This document shows positions 17,092 through 25,282 of a stretch of DNA of 49,962 bases, one piece after another; position 1 is the first letter of the stretch, and every line of letters begins with the position of its first letter. The position numbers were made by a program, and so were the translations under genes. Source of the stretch: Bacillota bacterium (GTDB lineage Bacteria; Bacillota; Clostridia; Lachnospirales; Lachnospiraceae). Below the pieces are notes generated by a model that did not search any database, was not told where the DNA came from, and worked only from the letters and a program-made list of their open reading frames with translations. Location: positions 1 through 49,962 of the forward strand of contig JAEWSH010000086.1 in the NCBI GenBank assembly GCA_023398375.1, read 5' to 3'.

Positions 17092-17187
17092 CAAGAGTTA
17101 TTGAGAAGAAAATTCTTGATGTCTTTGTTTTGATATAAACCCCATAAAACAATTTAATAAATCTGTCATTGGGCAAAACAATCATGG
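17092..17187 (+). repeat. ICE-type leader repeat, copy C (first half only)
   Basis: This segment matches copy A at about 4662-4755, including CTTGATGTCT, ATATAAACCCC and CAATTTAATAAATCTG. It breaks off at ATCATGGCC just before the terminator hairpin of copies A and B. It occupies most of the gap before the DJ-1 gene; nothing else is seen in that gap. Confidence 0.7.
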
Positions 17188-17322
17188 CCTGATTTGTATA
17201 TTAAAAATTTTTTGGAAGAAGGGAGTCTGAAATAACAAATCAAAATGGGAATATAATTAGATCTAATGTTTGCATGGAGTTCGTTGAATTACAAGCAACA
17301 TATAAGGTTGAGGAGAGAGCAT

Positions 17323-17907
17323 ATGGATATAAACATTCTTTTGTTTGACGATTTTGAAACCCTTGATGCATTTGGTCCAGTAGAAATACTTGGTCGTCTT
17401 AATGATTTTGAAATGCACTTTGTTTCTATAAATTGTGGAGTTGTTAAAAGTAGGCAGGGAACTGAGATTGTAACTCAGTCTGTAAATGAAATGAACTCCG
17501 AGGGAATTCTTGTTATACCCGGGGGCCAAGGTACGAGAGTACTTGTCAATGATAACAGTTATGTGGAAAAGTTGTATAAGATGGCGTCCTGTGCAAAGTA
17601 CTGTCTTGCAATCTGTACAGGTTTAGCCTTATTGGCTAAAACTGGATTGTTAGATGGACGTAAGGCGACATCAAATAAAAGAGCATTCGGATGGGTTAAG
17701 TCAGTAAATACAAAAGTGGACTGGATACAGAAAGCTAGATGGGTGGTGGATGGAAAATTCTACACATCATCCGGGGTGTCAGCAGGAATGGATATGACTT
17801 TGGGATTCGTTGCAGATATTGTTGGTATAAATACTGCCGATGAAATAGCATATGTAATAGAATATGTTTGGAATTCAGATAAGGACAATGACAGCTTTGT
17901 TTTATAA
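17323..17907 (+). CDS. DJ-1/PfpI-family protein
   Basis: A 194-residue glutamine-amidotransferase-like protein. It starts INILLFDDFETLDAFGPVEIL, where a Glu side chain should assist the nucleophile, and contains LAICTGLALLAKTGLLDGRKAT with the nucleophilic Cys, then SSGVSAGMDMTLGFVAD. This matches the stand-alone members related to isonitrile hydratase and to the sensor domain of some AraC regulators. Possible roles are glyoxal or isonitrile detoxification; no choice can be made here. ATG 17323 follows GAGGAGAG. No regulator is adjacent. Confidence 0.82.
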   Translation: MDINILLFDDFETLDAFGPVEILGRLNDFEMHFVSINCGVVKSRQGTEIVTQSVNEMNSEGILVIPGGQGTRVLVNDNSYVEKLYKMASCAKYCLAICTGLALLAKTGLLDGRKATSNKRAFGWVKSVNTKVDWIQKARWVVDGKFYTSSGVSAGMDMTLGFVADIVGINTADEIAYVIEYVWNSDKDNDSFVL

Positions 17908-17953
17908 AAAATTAACGTAGAACTTTTTCCGCCAGGGAATCAGTGGGTCTCCA

Positions 17954-17988
17954 CGACATCATTATTGTCGACTCAAGGCATTGTGAAA
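17954..17988 (+). repeat. Short repeat shared with 304-338
   Basis: Both places read CATCATT-TTGTC-ACTCAAGGCAT and a following GTG-like stretch with few differences. No coding frame or known element was recognised. The rest of the gap 17908-18157 shows nothing I can support. Confidence 0.45.
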
Positions 17989-18157
17989 GTATTTGCTTGC
18001 TAAAAAAGATAGAGTTTACTTAGAAAGTTGATTGCTGGGTTAACAGGGATTACTAATTCGAAAGAAAATCGTAAGTGGACGATTGAGAAGTATAATTTGT
18101 TGGGAAAGGAAAAGACTCAATAGAAAAAAACAATTTTGATTGAAAATTAAGTAATGC

Positions 18158-18186
18158 TTGTTAAAACGGTATTTTTTGCGTATACT
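18158..18186 (+). promoter_or_regulatory. Promoter of the toxin-antitoxin pair
   Basis: TTGTTA (18158-18163), a 17-base spacer and TATACT (18181-18186), 39 bases ahead of the antitoxin ATG. An AAAGAGGTGA ribosome site follows. Confidence 0.6.
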
Positions 18187-18225
18187 AAAGATAGGTAATT
18201 TGCCAATTAGAAAGAGGTGATTTGT

Positions 18226-18390
18226 ATGAGTCCGGCACAAGAAATATTAGAATATAAAAAAGAAGTTAATGAGAATCAGCAGCAGATTAGAAAAATGGTC
18301 TTGGATAGTTATAGGGATATTGCTGAAGGAAAAGGTCGTGACTGTAACGAGTTCTTTGATGAATTAGAAAAAAGGTATTCGCGTGATTAG
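18226..18390 (+). CDS. Putative antitoxin of a type II toxin-antitoxin pair
   Basis: A 54-residue protein, mostly helical and charged (EILEYKKEVNENQQQIRKMV and a C-terminal FFDELEKRYSRD). AAAGAGGTGA precedes the ATG. It overlaps the following RelE/ParE-like gene by 8 bases, the classic arrangement in which a small antitoxin is translated first. No DNA-binding ribbon-helix-helix or HTH motif is obvious, so it may be an unusual or minimal antitoxin that neutralises without strong autorepression. The assignment rests mainly on position. Confidence 0.65.
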   Translation: MSPAQEILEYKKEVNENQQQIRKMVLDSYRDIAEGKGRDCNEFFDELEKRYSRD

Positions 18391-18712
18391 TTATAAAGTT
18401 GTTACGTTGCCAATGGCTGAAGATGATATTATGGATCAGACAGATTATATTGCTTTTGATTTACAGTCTTCAGAAACAGCCCTAAAAATGGTAGCAGGAT
18501 TTAGAAAGGCAATAAGCGATCTTAGTTTATTTCCTCAAAGTCATGAATTAGATGATGATGAAGAATTGGAAAAATACGGTATTCGAAGAACATATCACAA
18601 AAACTATAAGATTTATTTTATAATTGATGAACATGAAAAAATTGTGTACATACTTAGGGTTTTCCATATGCGAGCAGATAGCAAGGAAAAACTGTTAAGA
18701 TTATTTAAATAA
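18383..18712 (+). CDS. RelE/ParE-family toxin
   Basis: The 109-residue product, from GTG 18383, has the RelE/ParE fold pattern: YKVVTLPMAEDDIMDQTDYIAFDL, then AGFRKAISDLSLFPQSHE, and the C-terminal strand block YGIRRTYHKNYKIYFIIDEHEKIVYILRVFHMRAD. Family members either cleave mRNA on the ribosome or poison gyrase; sequence alone does not decide. The gene overlaps the antitoxin stop and is followed by a strong hairpin, making a complete two-gene cassette. Confidence 0.82.
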   Translation: MISYKVVTLPMAEDDIMDQTDYIAFDLQSSETALKMVAGFRKAISDLSLFPQSHELDDDEELEKYGIRRTYHKNYKIYFIIDEHEKIVYILRVFHMRADSKEKLLRLFK

Positions 18713-18721
18713 GAGTTATAT

Positions 18722-18754
18722 GAGCCTTCAAATTAAATGGTGATTTGGAGGCTC
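18722..18754 (+). terminator. Hairpin after the toxin gene
   Basis: GAGCCTTCAAAT (18722-18733) pairs with ATTTGGAGGCTC (18743-18754) with one G-T pair. It lies 10 bases after the toxin stop. It lacks a T-run, so termination would be weak or factor-aided. Confidence 0.55.
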
Positions 18755-18789
18755 TAATCAAATGATTTGTTAACTAGAAATGAGGCTAT

Positions 18790-19113
18790 ATGTTTATTCC
18801 GGTAAAAGATTCAGTTTTAGAAATGCAACCAGTTGAATTTGAAAAATATGTATTGAACATTTTGGAAAGTCATTTCAGAGGATTGGAAAATGTTAAATTT
18901 GTACATGATAAAAAAGTGAAAGTATGTGATGGAAAATATCAGCTTGATGGTTACATAGAATTTGAAGTAATGGGGATGTTATACAAAACAATTGTTGAAT
19001 GCAAACACTATAAAAAGCCGATAAGTAGAGAAGTAGTTCAAAAAGTATACGATAATTTAAGAGCCACTGGAGCTCAAAAGGGAATTATTGTATCAACTTC
19101 GAATTTTCAATGA
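18790..19113 (+). pseudogene. Truncated Mrr-like restriction endonuclease domain
   Basis: The 107-residue frame shows VEFEKYVLNILESHF, then KYQLDGYIEFEV (catalytic Asp), VECKHYKKPISREVVQ (the E-x-K pair of PD-(D/E)xK nucleases) and KGIIVSTSNFQ, where family members continue with another helix. Here a TGA follows. A neighbouring frame after the stop reads RLAMKRYVSKMH, resembling the expected continuation, so a one-base shift near 19112 is likely. The nuclease core is complete to its last strand, so partial activity cannot be excluded. It lies next to a TA pair and may be a former defence gene. Confidence 0.65.
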
Positions 19114-19202
19114 GACTGGCTATGAAAAGGTATGTATCTAAAATGCACGCTCACCGCACGTTGAAACATGCGTTTTATTAACTCGAAAAAGTGCAGTGCA
19201 AA

Positions 19203-19289
19203 CTCAGAGAAAGAGATGAACCAAATGCTTTTTAGAAATGCAGAGCATAAAAAGAGATTTCAAAGTATCTGTAAAAACGGTCTGTTTCC
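19203..19289 (+). repeat. Fragment of the DUF6075 ICE gene
   Basis: These bases match 5060-5148 with a few differences and encode the same MNQMLFRNAEHKKRF start. Similarity ends at CTGTTTCC, after which unrelated sequence follows. This is a second scrap of the ICE module. Confidence 0.75.
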
Positions 19290-19306
19290 TTTGAATACTA
19301 CTCATT

Positions 19307-19498
19307 TTGGAGTTTCTTCAAGGTGTTGAATGCCAATTTAAAAGAGACGATGGCAATAAGGCTAGAGATAAGGTCAGACAGAGCCCTGCTCCCCATACAC
19401 CATTTAATCCTAAGAAATTTGGTAAAATAAGCAGTAGAGGTATCATAAGGCATGTTGCTTCTCTGGCACAAAAGGCTTCAAGTATAGGAGTCTTATAG
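19307..19498 (+). CDS. Unrecognised 63-residue fragment
   Basis: The frame is basic and polar (SPAPHTPFNPKKFGK, GIIRHVASLAQKAS) with no ribosome site and no family that I recognise. It begins just after the DUF6075 scrap and ends where the convergent PHP remnant begins. It may be the tail of a mobilisation or phage gene left by deletion; I do not claim expression. Confidence 0.2.
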   Translation: MEFLQGVECQFKRDDGNKARDKVRQSPAPHTPFNPKKFGKISSRGIIRHVASLAQKASSIGVL

Positions 19499-19574
19499 TC
19501 CTAAAAGTGTCATTAAAAGCATTAAACCAATAAGCAATGTTATGGCATTGCCAAGTAACCCTTTTATATATGCA

Positions 19575-19772
19575 GTTCCATCGTCTGTCTTTTTTATCAA
19601 AGAACTGTTGTTAACCTCCAATGCAACATGAGATTCTTTTGCAGCCTGCACAAGTTCTTCATAATTCAACGGTGTGTGGTCATCATCAGGATGAGAAACA
19701 AAGCGTACTTTTTCATTCTGCATGCACTGAATCAGATTTTCTGTATTTTTTTGCACTTCTTTGGCATCACTC
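19575..19772 (-). pseudogene. PHP-domain phosphoesterase remnant
   Basis: Reading on the minus strand from about 19772 gives DAKEVQKNTENLIQCM, then VRFVSHPDDDHTPLNYEELVQAAKE and VALEVNNSSL. This is the C-terminal half of a YcdX-like PHP phosphatase, including the SHPDDDH metal-site motif. The N-terminal half is absent: the fragment abuts the 3' end of the YczE-like gene. The frame then runs into a short hydrophobic tail (NAITLLIGLMLLMTLLGL) to 19493 that does not belong to the family. Confidence 0.65.
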
Positions 19773-19774
19773 TT

Positions 19775-20413
19775 CTAAGTGCGTTTTGAGTCTTTCCAAG
19801 AAAGAGATTTCATGAAGTTACCGATGAAGGTAACGGAAGGACCGATTGTAAGTGCCATGACAACAGTTGCAAATGAAAGATGTTTTCCGGCCAGAATACC
19901 AATCAGAATCGCACTAAAATCCCAGATAATTCTTATTAGGGGATATGGCAGAAGAAAACGACGGCTGATGATGGTCGGAATGGCATCGTAAGGGGTCTGT
20001 CCCATATCGGCATTCATGTAAAGAGCAACTGATACCAAAAAGGGAAGAAGTGCCACAAGAAATGTAATTGTTCGGTAAGGTTGAACAGTAAACAGACTCT
20101 GTGGTAAATTGTGTGACCATAGGACACGGCAAAAATCACTGATGTAACCGATGAGAACCATATTTGCAATTGTTCCGATATTTATCAATTTAGGTTCAAG
20201 CAAAATCTCTGGGATAAAGAAGAGAATATTGGAAAGTACCATACAGGTTCCGAAGGAAATCCCGAAATGTTCCGCTAATGAAAGATTCATAAAGGAGCTG
20301 GTGTCTGTGCCGAAGTTTACCTCAATCAGAAAAGAGAGAAAAACTCCCATTCCAACAATGCCTACCATCATCAATTTAATTCTGCTTTTGACTTTTCGTT
20401 CTGTTGATTTCAT
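19775..20413 (-). CDS. YczE/YitT-like integral membrane protein
   Basis: A 212-residue protein with about five membrane segments (LMMVGIVGMGVFLSFLI, GTCMVLSNILFFIPEILL, TITFLVALLPFLVSVALYM, LIRIIWDFSAILIGILAG, VVMALTIGPSVTFIGNF). It has the DMGQTPYDAIPTII motif characteristic of YczE proteins. ATG 20413 is chosen because AGGGA lies before it; an in-frame GTG at 20434 is the alternative. Function is poorly known; family members are putative transporters or transport aids. It is divergent from an AraC regulator with a 105-base gap, the likely controller. Its 3' end abuts the PHP remnant, so the C-terminal residues may be altered. Confidence 0.8.
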   Translation of the reverse strand: MKSTERKVKSRIKLMMVGIVGMGVFLSFLIEVNFGTDTSSFMNLSLAEHFGISFGTCMVLSNILFFIPEILLEPKLINIGTIANMVLIGYISDFCRVLWSHNLPQSLFTVQPYRTITFLVALLPFLVSVALYMNADMGQTPYDAIPTIISRRFLLPYPLIRIIWDFSAILIGILAGKHLSFATVVMALTIGPSVTFIGNFMKSLSWKDSKRT

Positions 20414-20518
20414 ATCTTGTTCCCTCACTCTCACTAATATAATATCATTAATCTTATCTTTCCATTAGTAAAAAATAGTCATATAATATTAAAAAAGCGT
20501 CAAGAAGGAGAATTTATT

Positions 20519-21427
20519 ATGTCTATTTCTTCCAGTATAAGTTATACTAATGTTGCAAAAAGAGAAACAAAGTCGCATGGTTCTGTATCCTTTCCGGCGG
20601 CCTGTTATTCAGTTGATTTTCCGGACGTGTCTGTGTCCTGGCATTGGCATAGTGAGCTGGAACTGGTTATGGTTAAAAAAGGTCGAATCAGATTGTATGT
20701 TGGCTCAAGAAAGTTCCTGCTCAATGAGGGGGATGGTGCATTTTTGAATGCCGATATTTTGCACACTGCCCAGGCAGTGGATGTAAAACAAGGTGCACTG
20801 ATTCATTCCATTGTTTTTCATCCTCGCCTGATTGGTGGAATAGAGGATAGTATTTATTGGGAGAAGTATCTTCATCCGTTGATCAATAATGTTGAATATT
20901 CTGTTCAATTACTTTTCAGAAATACTGACTGGCAGAAAAACATTCTTGACAGGATACAGCGAGCCTGGATTGCGATTGCAGAAGATAAGCATGGATATGA
21001 ATTTGAAGTGAGAAATGAACTATCTGAGATTCTGCTACAATTGGGTGATCATCAGCAGCACAAAGTTATTTCACTGCCGCAGAAGGTTCGTCGAAATGAG
21101 CAGCGCATGAAGCAAATGCTTAAGTATATTCAGGATCATTATTTCGAGACGATTCACCTAGAAGATATTGCAGAATCTGCAACTGTCAGCAAAAGTGAGT
21201 GTCTGAGATGTTTTCGCGATATTCTTGGAATAACGCCGCTTCGGTATGTTAATCAGTATCGTCTGCTTGTAGCAGCGCAAAATCTGGCAGAGACGGATTC
21301 GCAGATATCGGAAATTGCGGATGGGTGCGGATTTACGGAGATGGGATATTTTGCTGCACAGTTTAAAAAGAAATATGGTATGACTCCAACAGGATATCGA
21401 AACAGATCGAAAGGGAAAAAGGAATAA
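20519..21427 (+). CDS. AraC-family regulator with cupin sensor domain
   Basis: The 302-residue protein starts with a cupin: WHWHSELELVMVKKGRIRLYVGSRKFLLNEGDGAFLNADILHTAQ. It ends in two helix-turn-helix motifs of the AraC type (IHLEDIAESATVSKSECLRCFRDILGITPLRYVNQYR and ISEIADGCGFTEMGYFAAQFKKKYGMTPTGYR). GAAGGAG precedes the ATG. It probably activates the divergent YczE-like gene in response to a small ligand held by the cupin. Confidence 0.9.
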   Translation: MSISSSISYTNVAKRETKSHGSVSFPAACYSVDFPDVSVSWHWHSELELVMVKKGRIRLYVGSRKFLLNEGDGAFLNADILHTAQAVDVKQGALIHSIVFHPRLIGGIEDSIYWEKYLHPLINNVEYSVQLLFRNTDWQKNILDRIQRAWIAIAEDKHGYEFEVRNELSEILLQLGDHQQHKVISLPQKVRRNEQRMKQMLKYIQDHYFETIHLEDIAESATVSKSECLRCFRDILGITPLRYVNQYRLLVAAQNLAETDSQISEIADGCGFTEMGYFAAQFKKKYGMTPTGYRNRSKGKKE

Positions 21428-21523
21428 GTTAATTAACCGAGTAACTACGAACTGTGAGAAGTCAGTCGAACCCATAGTAGCGAAGAGGTTTCTGTAACGG
21501 AGATGGAGTAAAGGGGTGAACAA

Positions 21524-22084
21524 TCAATCAGTTGAAGTATGTTCCGACTTGTAGCCAAAGCAATATCTGTCGATGACGTCAAAGATGGTAGACACCTTGC
21601 AAAGCTTTAACTTTTTTGTTTTGTTACGATTACCAAGAATTCCATAGTGACGAATTTTCATAAATCCACTGGGTAATATATGCAAAAGAAATCTTCGTAT
21701 AAATTCCTGTGCAGGAATGGCCATGACTTTCCATTTGTTATTATCTTTATAGTCACGCCATTTGAAAGATACATTGCCATTATTACAATCTAGGGTGCGG
21801 TTGTTTGAGATTGCAACACGATGTGTGTAACGGCCTAAATATTCAACAACAGTTGCAGCTGTTTTGAAAGGCGGTTTGCAGTAGACCACCCATTCCTGTT
21901 TGTAGATGGGAGTCAAAAAATTCTCGAATTCTTGCAGGAATTCCAGATATTTCATTTGACCATGAAATTCCAATGCACCGTCATAGAAAGCATTTTTCAA
22001 TAAGGATAGAAACTTTCCGCGGAATTTCCGTGATACTACTTTGACCGGAAGAAAGAATTTCTTTTTAGAAGGAATCCATTGCAT
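21524..22084 (-). pseudogene. C-terminal remnant of an IS91-type (Y2) transposase
   Basis: The 186-residue frame contains KPPFKTAATVVEYLGRYTHRVAISNNR, FKWRDYKDNN and EFIRRFLLHILPSGFMKIRHYGILGNR. These are hallmarks of the pfam04986-type Y2 transposases of IS91-like rolling-circle elements. The N-terminal half, with zinc finger and HUH motif, is missing upstream of 22085, so the element is dead. The strip 21428-21523 between it and the AraC gene (CCCATAGTAGCGAAGAGG and a run ending GGGGTGA) resembles leader sequence seen before group II intron maturase genes, but I see no maturase. Confidence 0.75.
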
Positions 22085-22151
22085 GAGTGGATATTATATT
22101 TTAAAGGTTTATCATAGGAATTTGAAGCAGTAGAATAGAGGAAGGGATAGG

Positions 22152-22195
22152 CACTAAAACTATCGGTTGCAAAACCGCGCGCTAACAGTTTAGTG
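22152..22195. repeat. Nested hairpin; half of it recurs after the tautomerase gene
   Basis: Outer arms CACTAAAACT and AGTTTAGTG (one bulge) enclose an inner stem CGGTT-GCAA-AACCG. The sequence GCGCTAACAGTTTAGTG (22179-22195) recurs as GCGCTAGCAGTTTAGTG near 22536-22552, so similar pieces flank the tautomerase gene. This could be an IS end, a target hairpin or an RNA element; I cannot decide. Confidence 0.4.
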
Positions 22196-22259
22196 ATATG
22201 CTTATGAATTGATTATAAATAATGAAATATACAAGTTGAACTTTGAAAGGAGAAATATA

Positions 22260-22475
22260 ATGCCATATATTACAGTTGAAGGTGGAGTATTGTCAGATGA
22301 ACAAAAAGAACAGTTGATTAAACGGCTTACCGAAGTATCATCAGAGATAATGAAGGTACCACCAGAATTTTTCATGACTACTATCAAGGAATTGCCAGAA
22401 AAAAATATTGGAATTGGTGGAAAAACAATTGACATTGTGAAAAATGAATATATGAAAAATATTAGTAAGCTTTAA
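22260..22475 (+). CDS. 4-oxalocrotonate tautomerase-family protein
   Basis: A 71-residue protein starting MPYITVEGG. After Met removal Pro1 is the catalytic base of the family. The rest (LSDEQKEQLIKRLTEVSSEIMKVPPEFFMTTIKELPEKNIGIGGK) matches single-domain tautomerases that act as hexamers on keto-enol substrates. GAAAGGAG precedes the ATG, which decides the start against longer upstream frames. Such genes often lie near LysR/DUF4865 pairs, and one is present 1.1 kb downstream here. Confidence 0.87.
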   Translation: MPYITVEGGVLSDEQKEQLIKRLTEVSSEIMKVPPEFFMTTIKELPEKNIGIGGKTIDIVKNEYMKNISKL

Positions 22476-22641
22476 ACTTTCAAGAGTGAGAAAACCAAGA
22501 GCGAGGTTCTAATTGACAATTTTGGGACCACTGCGCTAGCAGTTTAGTGCTATATTTAAAGTATGAAAGTAAAAATAGATAAATTTGATTATGCGGAGGG
22601 TATTGTGGCATATAAGATTGTTAATTGGTGGGAGGTTTAAT

Positions 22642-23175
22642 GTGGAATACTTATTAAAGAAAGGAAATTCAGTAACTATAAGAAAGCCTCTGGTGAAAGA
22701 TGCAAAAGATATTATTTTACTAATTAAAAAGGCAGATTCAGAGACCAGATTTCTAGCAAGAGAACCAGACGAATTCAATCCGACAATTGAAAAAGAAAAG
22801 GAAATAATTAGTTCAACATTGGCTTCAGAAGATAAAACATGGTTTGTTGCTGAATATGAAGAAAAAGTAGTTGGGCAATGTTCAGTTAGTATGATTCATC
22901 GATATTATCGTTATGGACATAGAGCAGAAGTTGCTTTTGTTATAGTTGAAAAATATTGCAATCATGGCATTGGTGGAAAAATGATGGAAGAATGTTTGAC
23001 TTGGTGTCGAGATCACAACATTGAGCAATTAGAATTAGATGTAGTAACAACAAATATTCGTGCATTTAATATGTATAAAGGTTTTGGTTTTGAAATTGTT
23101 GGAACAATTCCAAACGCTTTACGTTACAAGGATGGAACATTTGCGGATGAGTATCGTATGATTAAGCAAATTTAA
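22642..23175 (+). CDS. GNAT-family N-acetyltransferase
   Basis: The 177-residue product resembles RimJ/RimL-type acetyltransferases: VTIRKPLVKDAKDIILLIKKADSE, FVAEYEEKVVGQCSV, AEVAFVIVEKYCNHGIGGKMMEECLTWC (acetyl-CoA loop) and LDVVTTNIRAFNMYKGFGFEIVGT. GTG 22642 is chosen because GGGAGG is 6 bases upstream. The acceptor is unknown; members modify proteins, polyamines or drugs. Confidence 0.85.
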   Translation: MEYLLKKGNSVTIRKPLVKDAKDIILLIKKADSETRFLAREPDEFNPTIEKEKEIISSTLASEDKTWFVAEYEEKVVGQCSVSMIHRYYRYGHRAEVAFVIVEKYCNHGIGGKMMEECLTWCRDHNIEQLELDVVTTNIRAFNMYKGFGFEIVGTIPNALRYKDGTFADEYRMIKQI

Positions 23176-23221
23176 CTTTCATGTAATGGTGAAATACAAT
23201 TATTTATATTTGAGATAGGAG

Positions 23222-23467
23222 TTGATATATACGGAAATGGCTGAGTTTTCGTTATTAACCAAGTATATCTTTGGAACAGAAATTGAAGAGATAAATATCA
23301 ATTCATGGAAAGATATTGAGGTGCAGTATAGCGATGGAAACTATGTGAAGTTAGAGGAACATTTTGAGTCCCCGGAGCATGCAATTAATGTGGTACGAAG
23401 AATGCTCCATGTATCAGGTATGGTATTAGATAAGGATACTTTGGAAGATTCTTGGGAGGGGATGTGA
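23222..23467 (+). pseudogene. N-terminal fragment of a CpaF/TadA-type secretion ATPase
   Basis: The 81-residue frame reads FSLLTKYIFGTEIEEININSWKDIEVQYSDG and HFESPEHAINVVRRMLHVSGMVLD. This is the N-terminal domain that precedes the VirB11-like ATPase core in CpaF proteins of clostridial conjugative elements and pili. Walker motifs and everything after are missing; a short unrelated tail leads to TGA. It is probably further ICE debris. Confidence 0.65.
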
Positions 23468-23541
23468 GTAAACCACCGCTTGCAAAAGGAGCCGGCTTAC
23501 TTAACGAAATCTTATTAAGATTATTTGAGCTAAAGTATAGA

Positions 23542-24384
23542 TTATTCAGTAATTTCCATTTCAACGATAGTTTTTAAGTCAAGATATTCGGATGGAAATC
23601 TATTTTTGGGAATCCACATACTAATAGAAGTGGTCTGTAATTCTTCAATATAAAATTTTCTGATTCTCTGTTCGCTTAATAAAGTATTTTGGGGAAGTAG
23701 GGATATGCCACCGCCTATAGAGACTGTGTTAATGATTGCTTCTACTGTATCCAATTCAGTTATTTTAGGTGTTAGTAAATGATATGAAAATAGCCAATTT
23801 AACAATGCTGCTCTATATGGACAAGATTTTATATTGTTTACAACAATAGGGAGATCCCATATATCATTAAGGGATTTACAGGAGGCAGGAGCAATAAGCA
23901 TTAAAGTTTCTTTTGCTCGAAAAATTTGCTGAGCTTGTAAAAACTCATGGGAATCATTTGTGAAAATACAGTCTAATTGTCCGTGAGACAGCTGTTCATC
24001 CATGTCAATTTGATTAGGTGTAACAACAGATATTAATATATTAGGAAAGCGTTTCTGATACTCAATTAAACATTGGGGTAATAGATATCCAGTTATTGTC
24101 TGTGTAGCACCAATTTTTAAAGATTTTGGGGCTGACAAAAATGATTTTACGGTTTTATCCAGTAGTGAGACGATTTGATCTGCTTGACGTAGTAGCTTTT
24201 CACCATCGCTTGTCAAAGTAACTCCTTTGTTATGTCTTATCAATAAAGTAGTGTTTAATTCACTTTCCAATTTCTTGATATGAGCTGTAATATTTGATTG
24301 CACATAGCCCATATTTTTAGCAGCTTTTGAAATTGATTGAGTATGAGCAACTTCTCGAAATATCCTTAGTTCCAGACTTTCCAT
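23542..24384 (-). CDS. LysR-family transcriptional regulator
   Basis: A 280-residue LysR protein with helix-turn-helix LRIFREVAHTQSISKAAKNMGYVQSNITAHIKKLESEL and a two-lobed effector domain (LKIGATQTITGYLLPQCLIEYQKRFP through VSIGGGISLLPQ). ATG 24384 follows GGAGG; the longer version from 24402 would place its start at the ribosome site. It is divergent from the DUF4865 gene with a 141-base gap, a pairing that recurs in many bacteria. About 54 bases of a related lysR gene also lie at 43881-43936. Confidence 0.9.
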   Translation of the reverse strand: MESLELRIFREVAHTQSISKAAKNMGYVQSNITAHIKKLESELNTTLLIRHNKGVTLTSDGEKLLRQADQIVSLLDKTVKSFLSAPKSLKIGATQTITGYLLPQCLIEYQKRFPNILISVVTPNQIDMDEQLSHGQLDCIFTNDSHEFLQAQQIFRAKETLMLIAPASCKSLNDIWDLPIVVNNIKSCPYRAALLNWLFSYHLLTPKITELDTVEAIINTVSIGGGISLLPQNTLLSEQRIRKFYIEELQTTSISMWIPKNRFPSEYLDLKTIVEMEITE

Positions 24385-24525
24385 AGCATTATCCTCCATC
24401 ATTTGAAATGATATCTATCATCATTAACACTTATTATACACGTCACCAGAATAAATGTATAATCAAATTGCAAAGATACTGACGATTAACAATAGTCAGA
24501 AGGACGGAGAAAGAAGGAATAAATC

Positions 24526-25050
24526 ATGATAGCAATGCAATATAAAATTATGCTGCCAGACGATTACGACATGAATATAATTCGCCAAAGGGTAGCTGAC
24601 AATGGAATTAAAACAGATGGGTTTCAAGATCTGAGGTTTAAGGCATATCTCATCACGGTAAAAAGCAATGCACCAAAAAGCAGTAATGAATATGCTCCAT
24701 TATACTTATGGAAAGACAATAGTGGTATGAATCAATTTATTTTCGATGGTTTTTATGATAATATCTTGAATTCTTTCGGATGGCAGAAAATAAACATCGG
24801 TATTCCGCTTATATGTGATTTAAAAGAAGATTTTGAAAAATCAAAGTACGCATTAGAAGTTGAAAAGGAAATTTTGCCAACAAAAAAGATGCAATCTATT
24901 CGGTTTTCCTTAGACGCGGATATGTGTACTGGTAAGGTGTTAATCTATAATCCTGATAAATGGAGATATGCAGAATATTATTTCTATGAAACTATGCCAG
25001 AAAGTTTATTTGATGAAAAGGTCTATGAAATACTCCATTTGTCTATGTAG
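24526..25050 (+). CDS. DUF4865 family protein
   Basis: The 174-residue product (MQYKIMLPDDYDMNIIRQRV, GFQDLRFKAYLI, YAPLYLWKDNSGMNQFIFDGFYDNILNSFGWQKINIGIP) matches the DUF4865 family as I recall it. No enzymatic role is known to me. The gene is commonly next to a LysR regulator and tautomerase-like genes, as here, which suggests metabolism of small organic acids or oxidised aromatics. The LysR gene is the likely regulator. Confidence 0.75.
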   Translation: MIAMQYKIMLPDDYDMNIIRQRVADNGIKTDGFQDLRFKAYLITVKSNAPKSSNEYAPLYLWKDNSGMNQFIFDGFYDNILNSFGWQKINIGIPLICDLKEDFEKSKYALEVEKEILPTKKMQSIRFSLDADMCTGKVLIYNPDKWRYAEYYFYETMPESLFDEKVYEILHLSM

Positions 25051-25282
25051 AAAAGGTCAATGAAATGCCAATTTCTATGGATCAAGTTGAAAAACCAATC
25101 AACTTGCAGGGGATGATGTTCAAAGCCTGTTATCACCATAGTTTACAATCTCCTCAAAAAGATTGATTAATCCTTACTTTAGGCAAGGATACCGCTGGAA
25201 GAGCTCAGGATGTAAAAATGATAGATTCATAGACAGAAGGCTTAAAAATGGGTATAATATAAAAAAGTCAGAAGGGCAAATT

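Noticed and set aside
21158..21523. 121-residue minus-strand frame under the AraC gene
   Set aside because: No start signal, and it mirrors the AraC helix-turn-helix codons.
21428..21523. Group II intron leader-like sequence beside the IS91 remnant
   Set aside because: Only a resemblance from memory; no reverse transcriptase, domain V or exon sites can be seen, so it is not listed as a feature.
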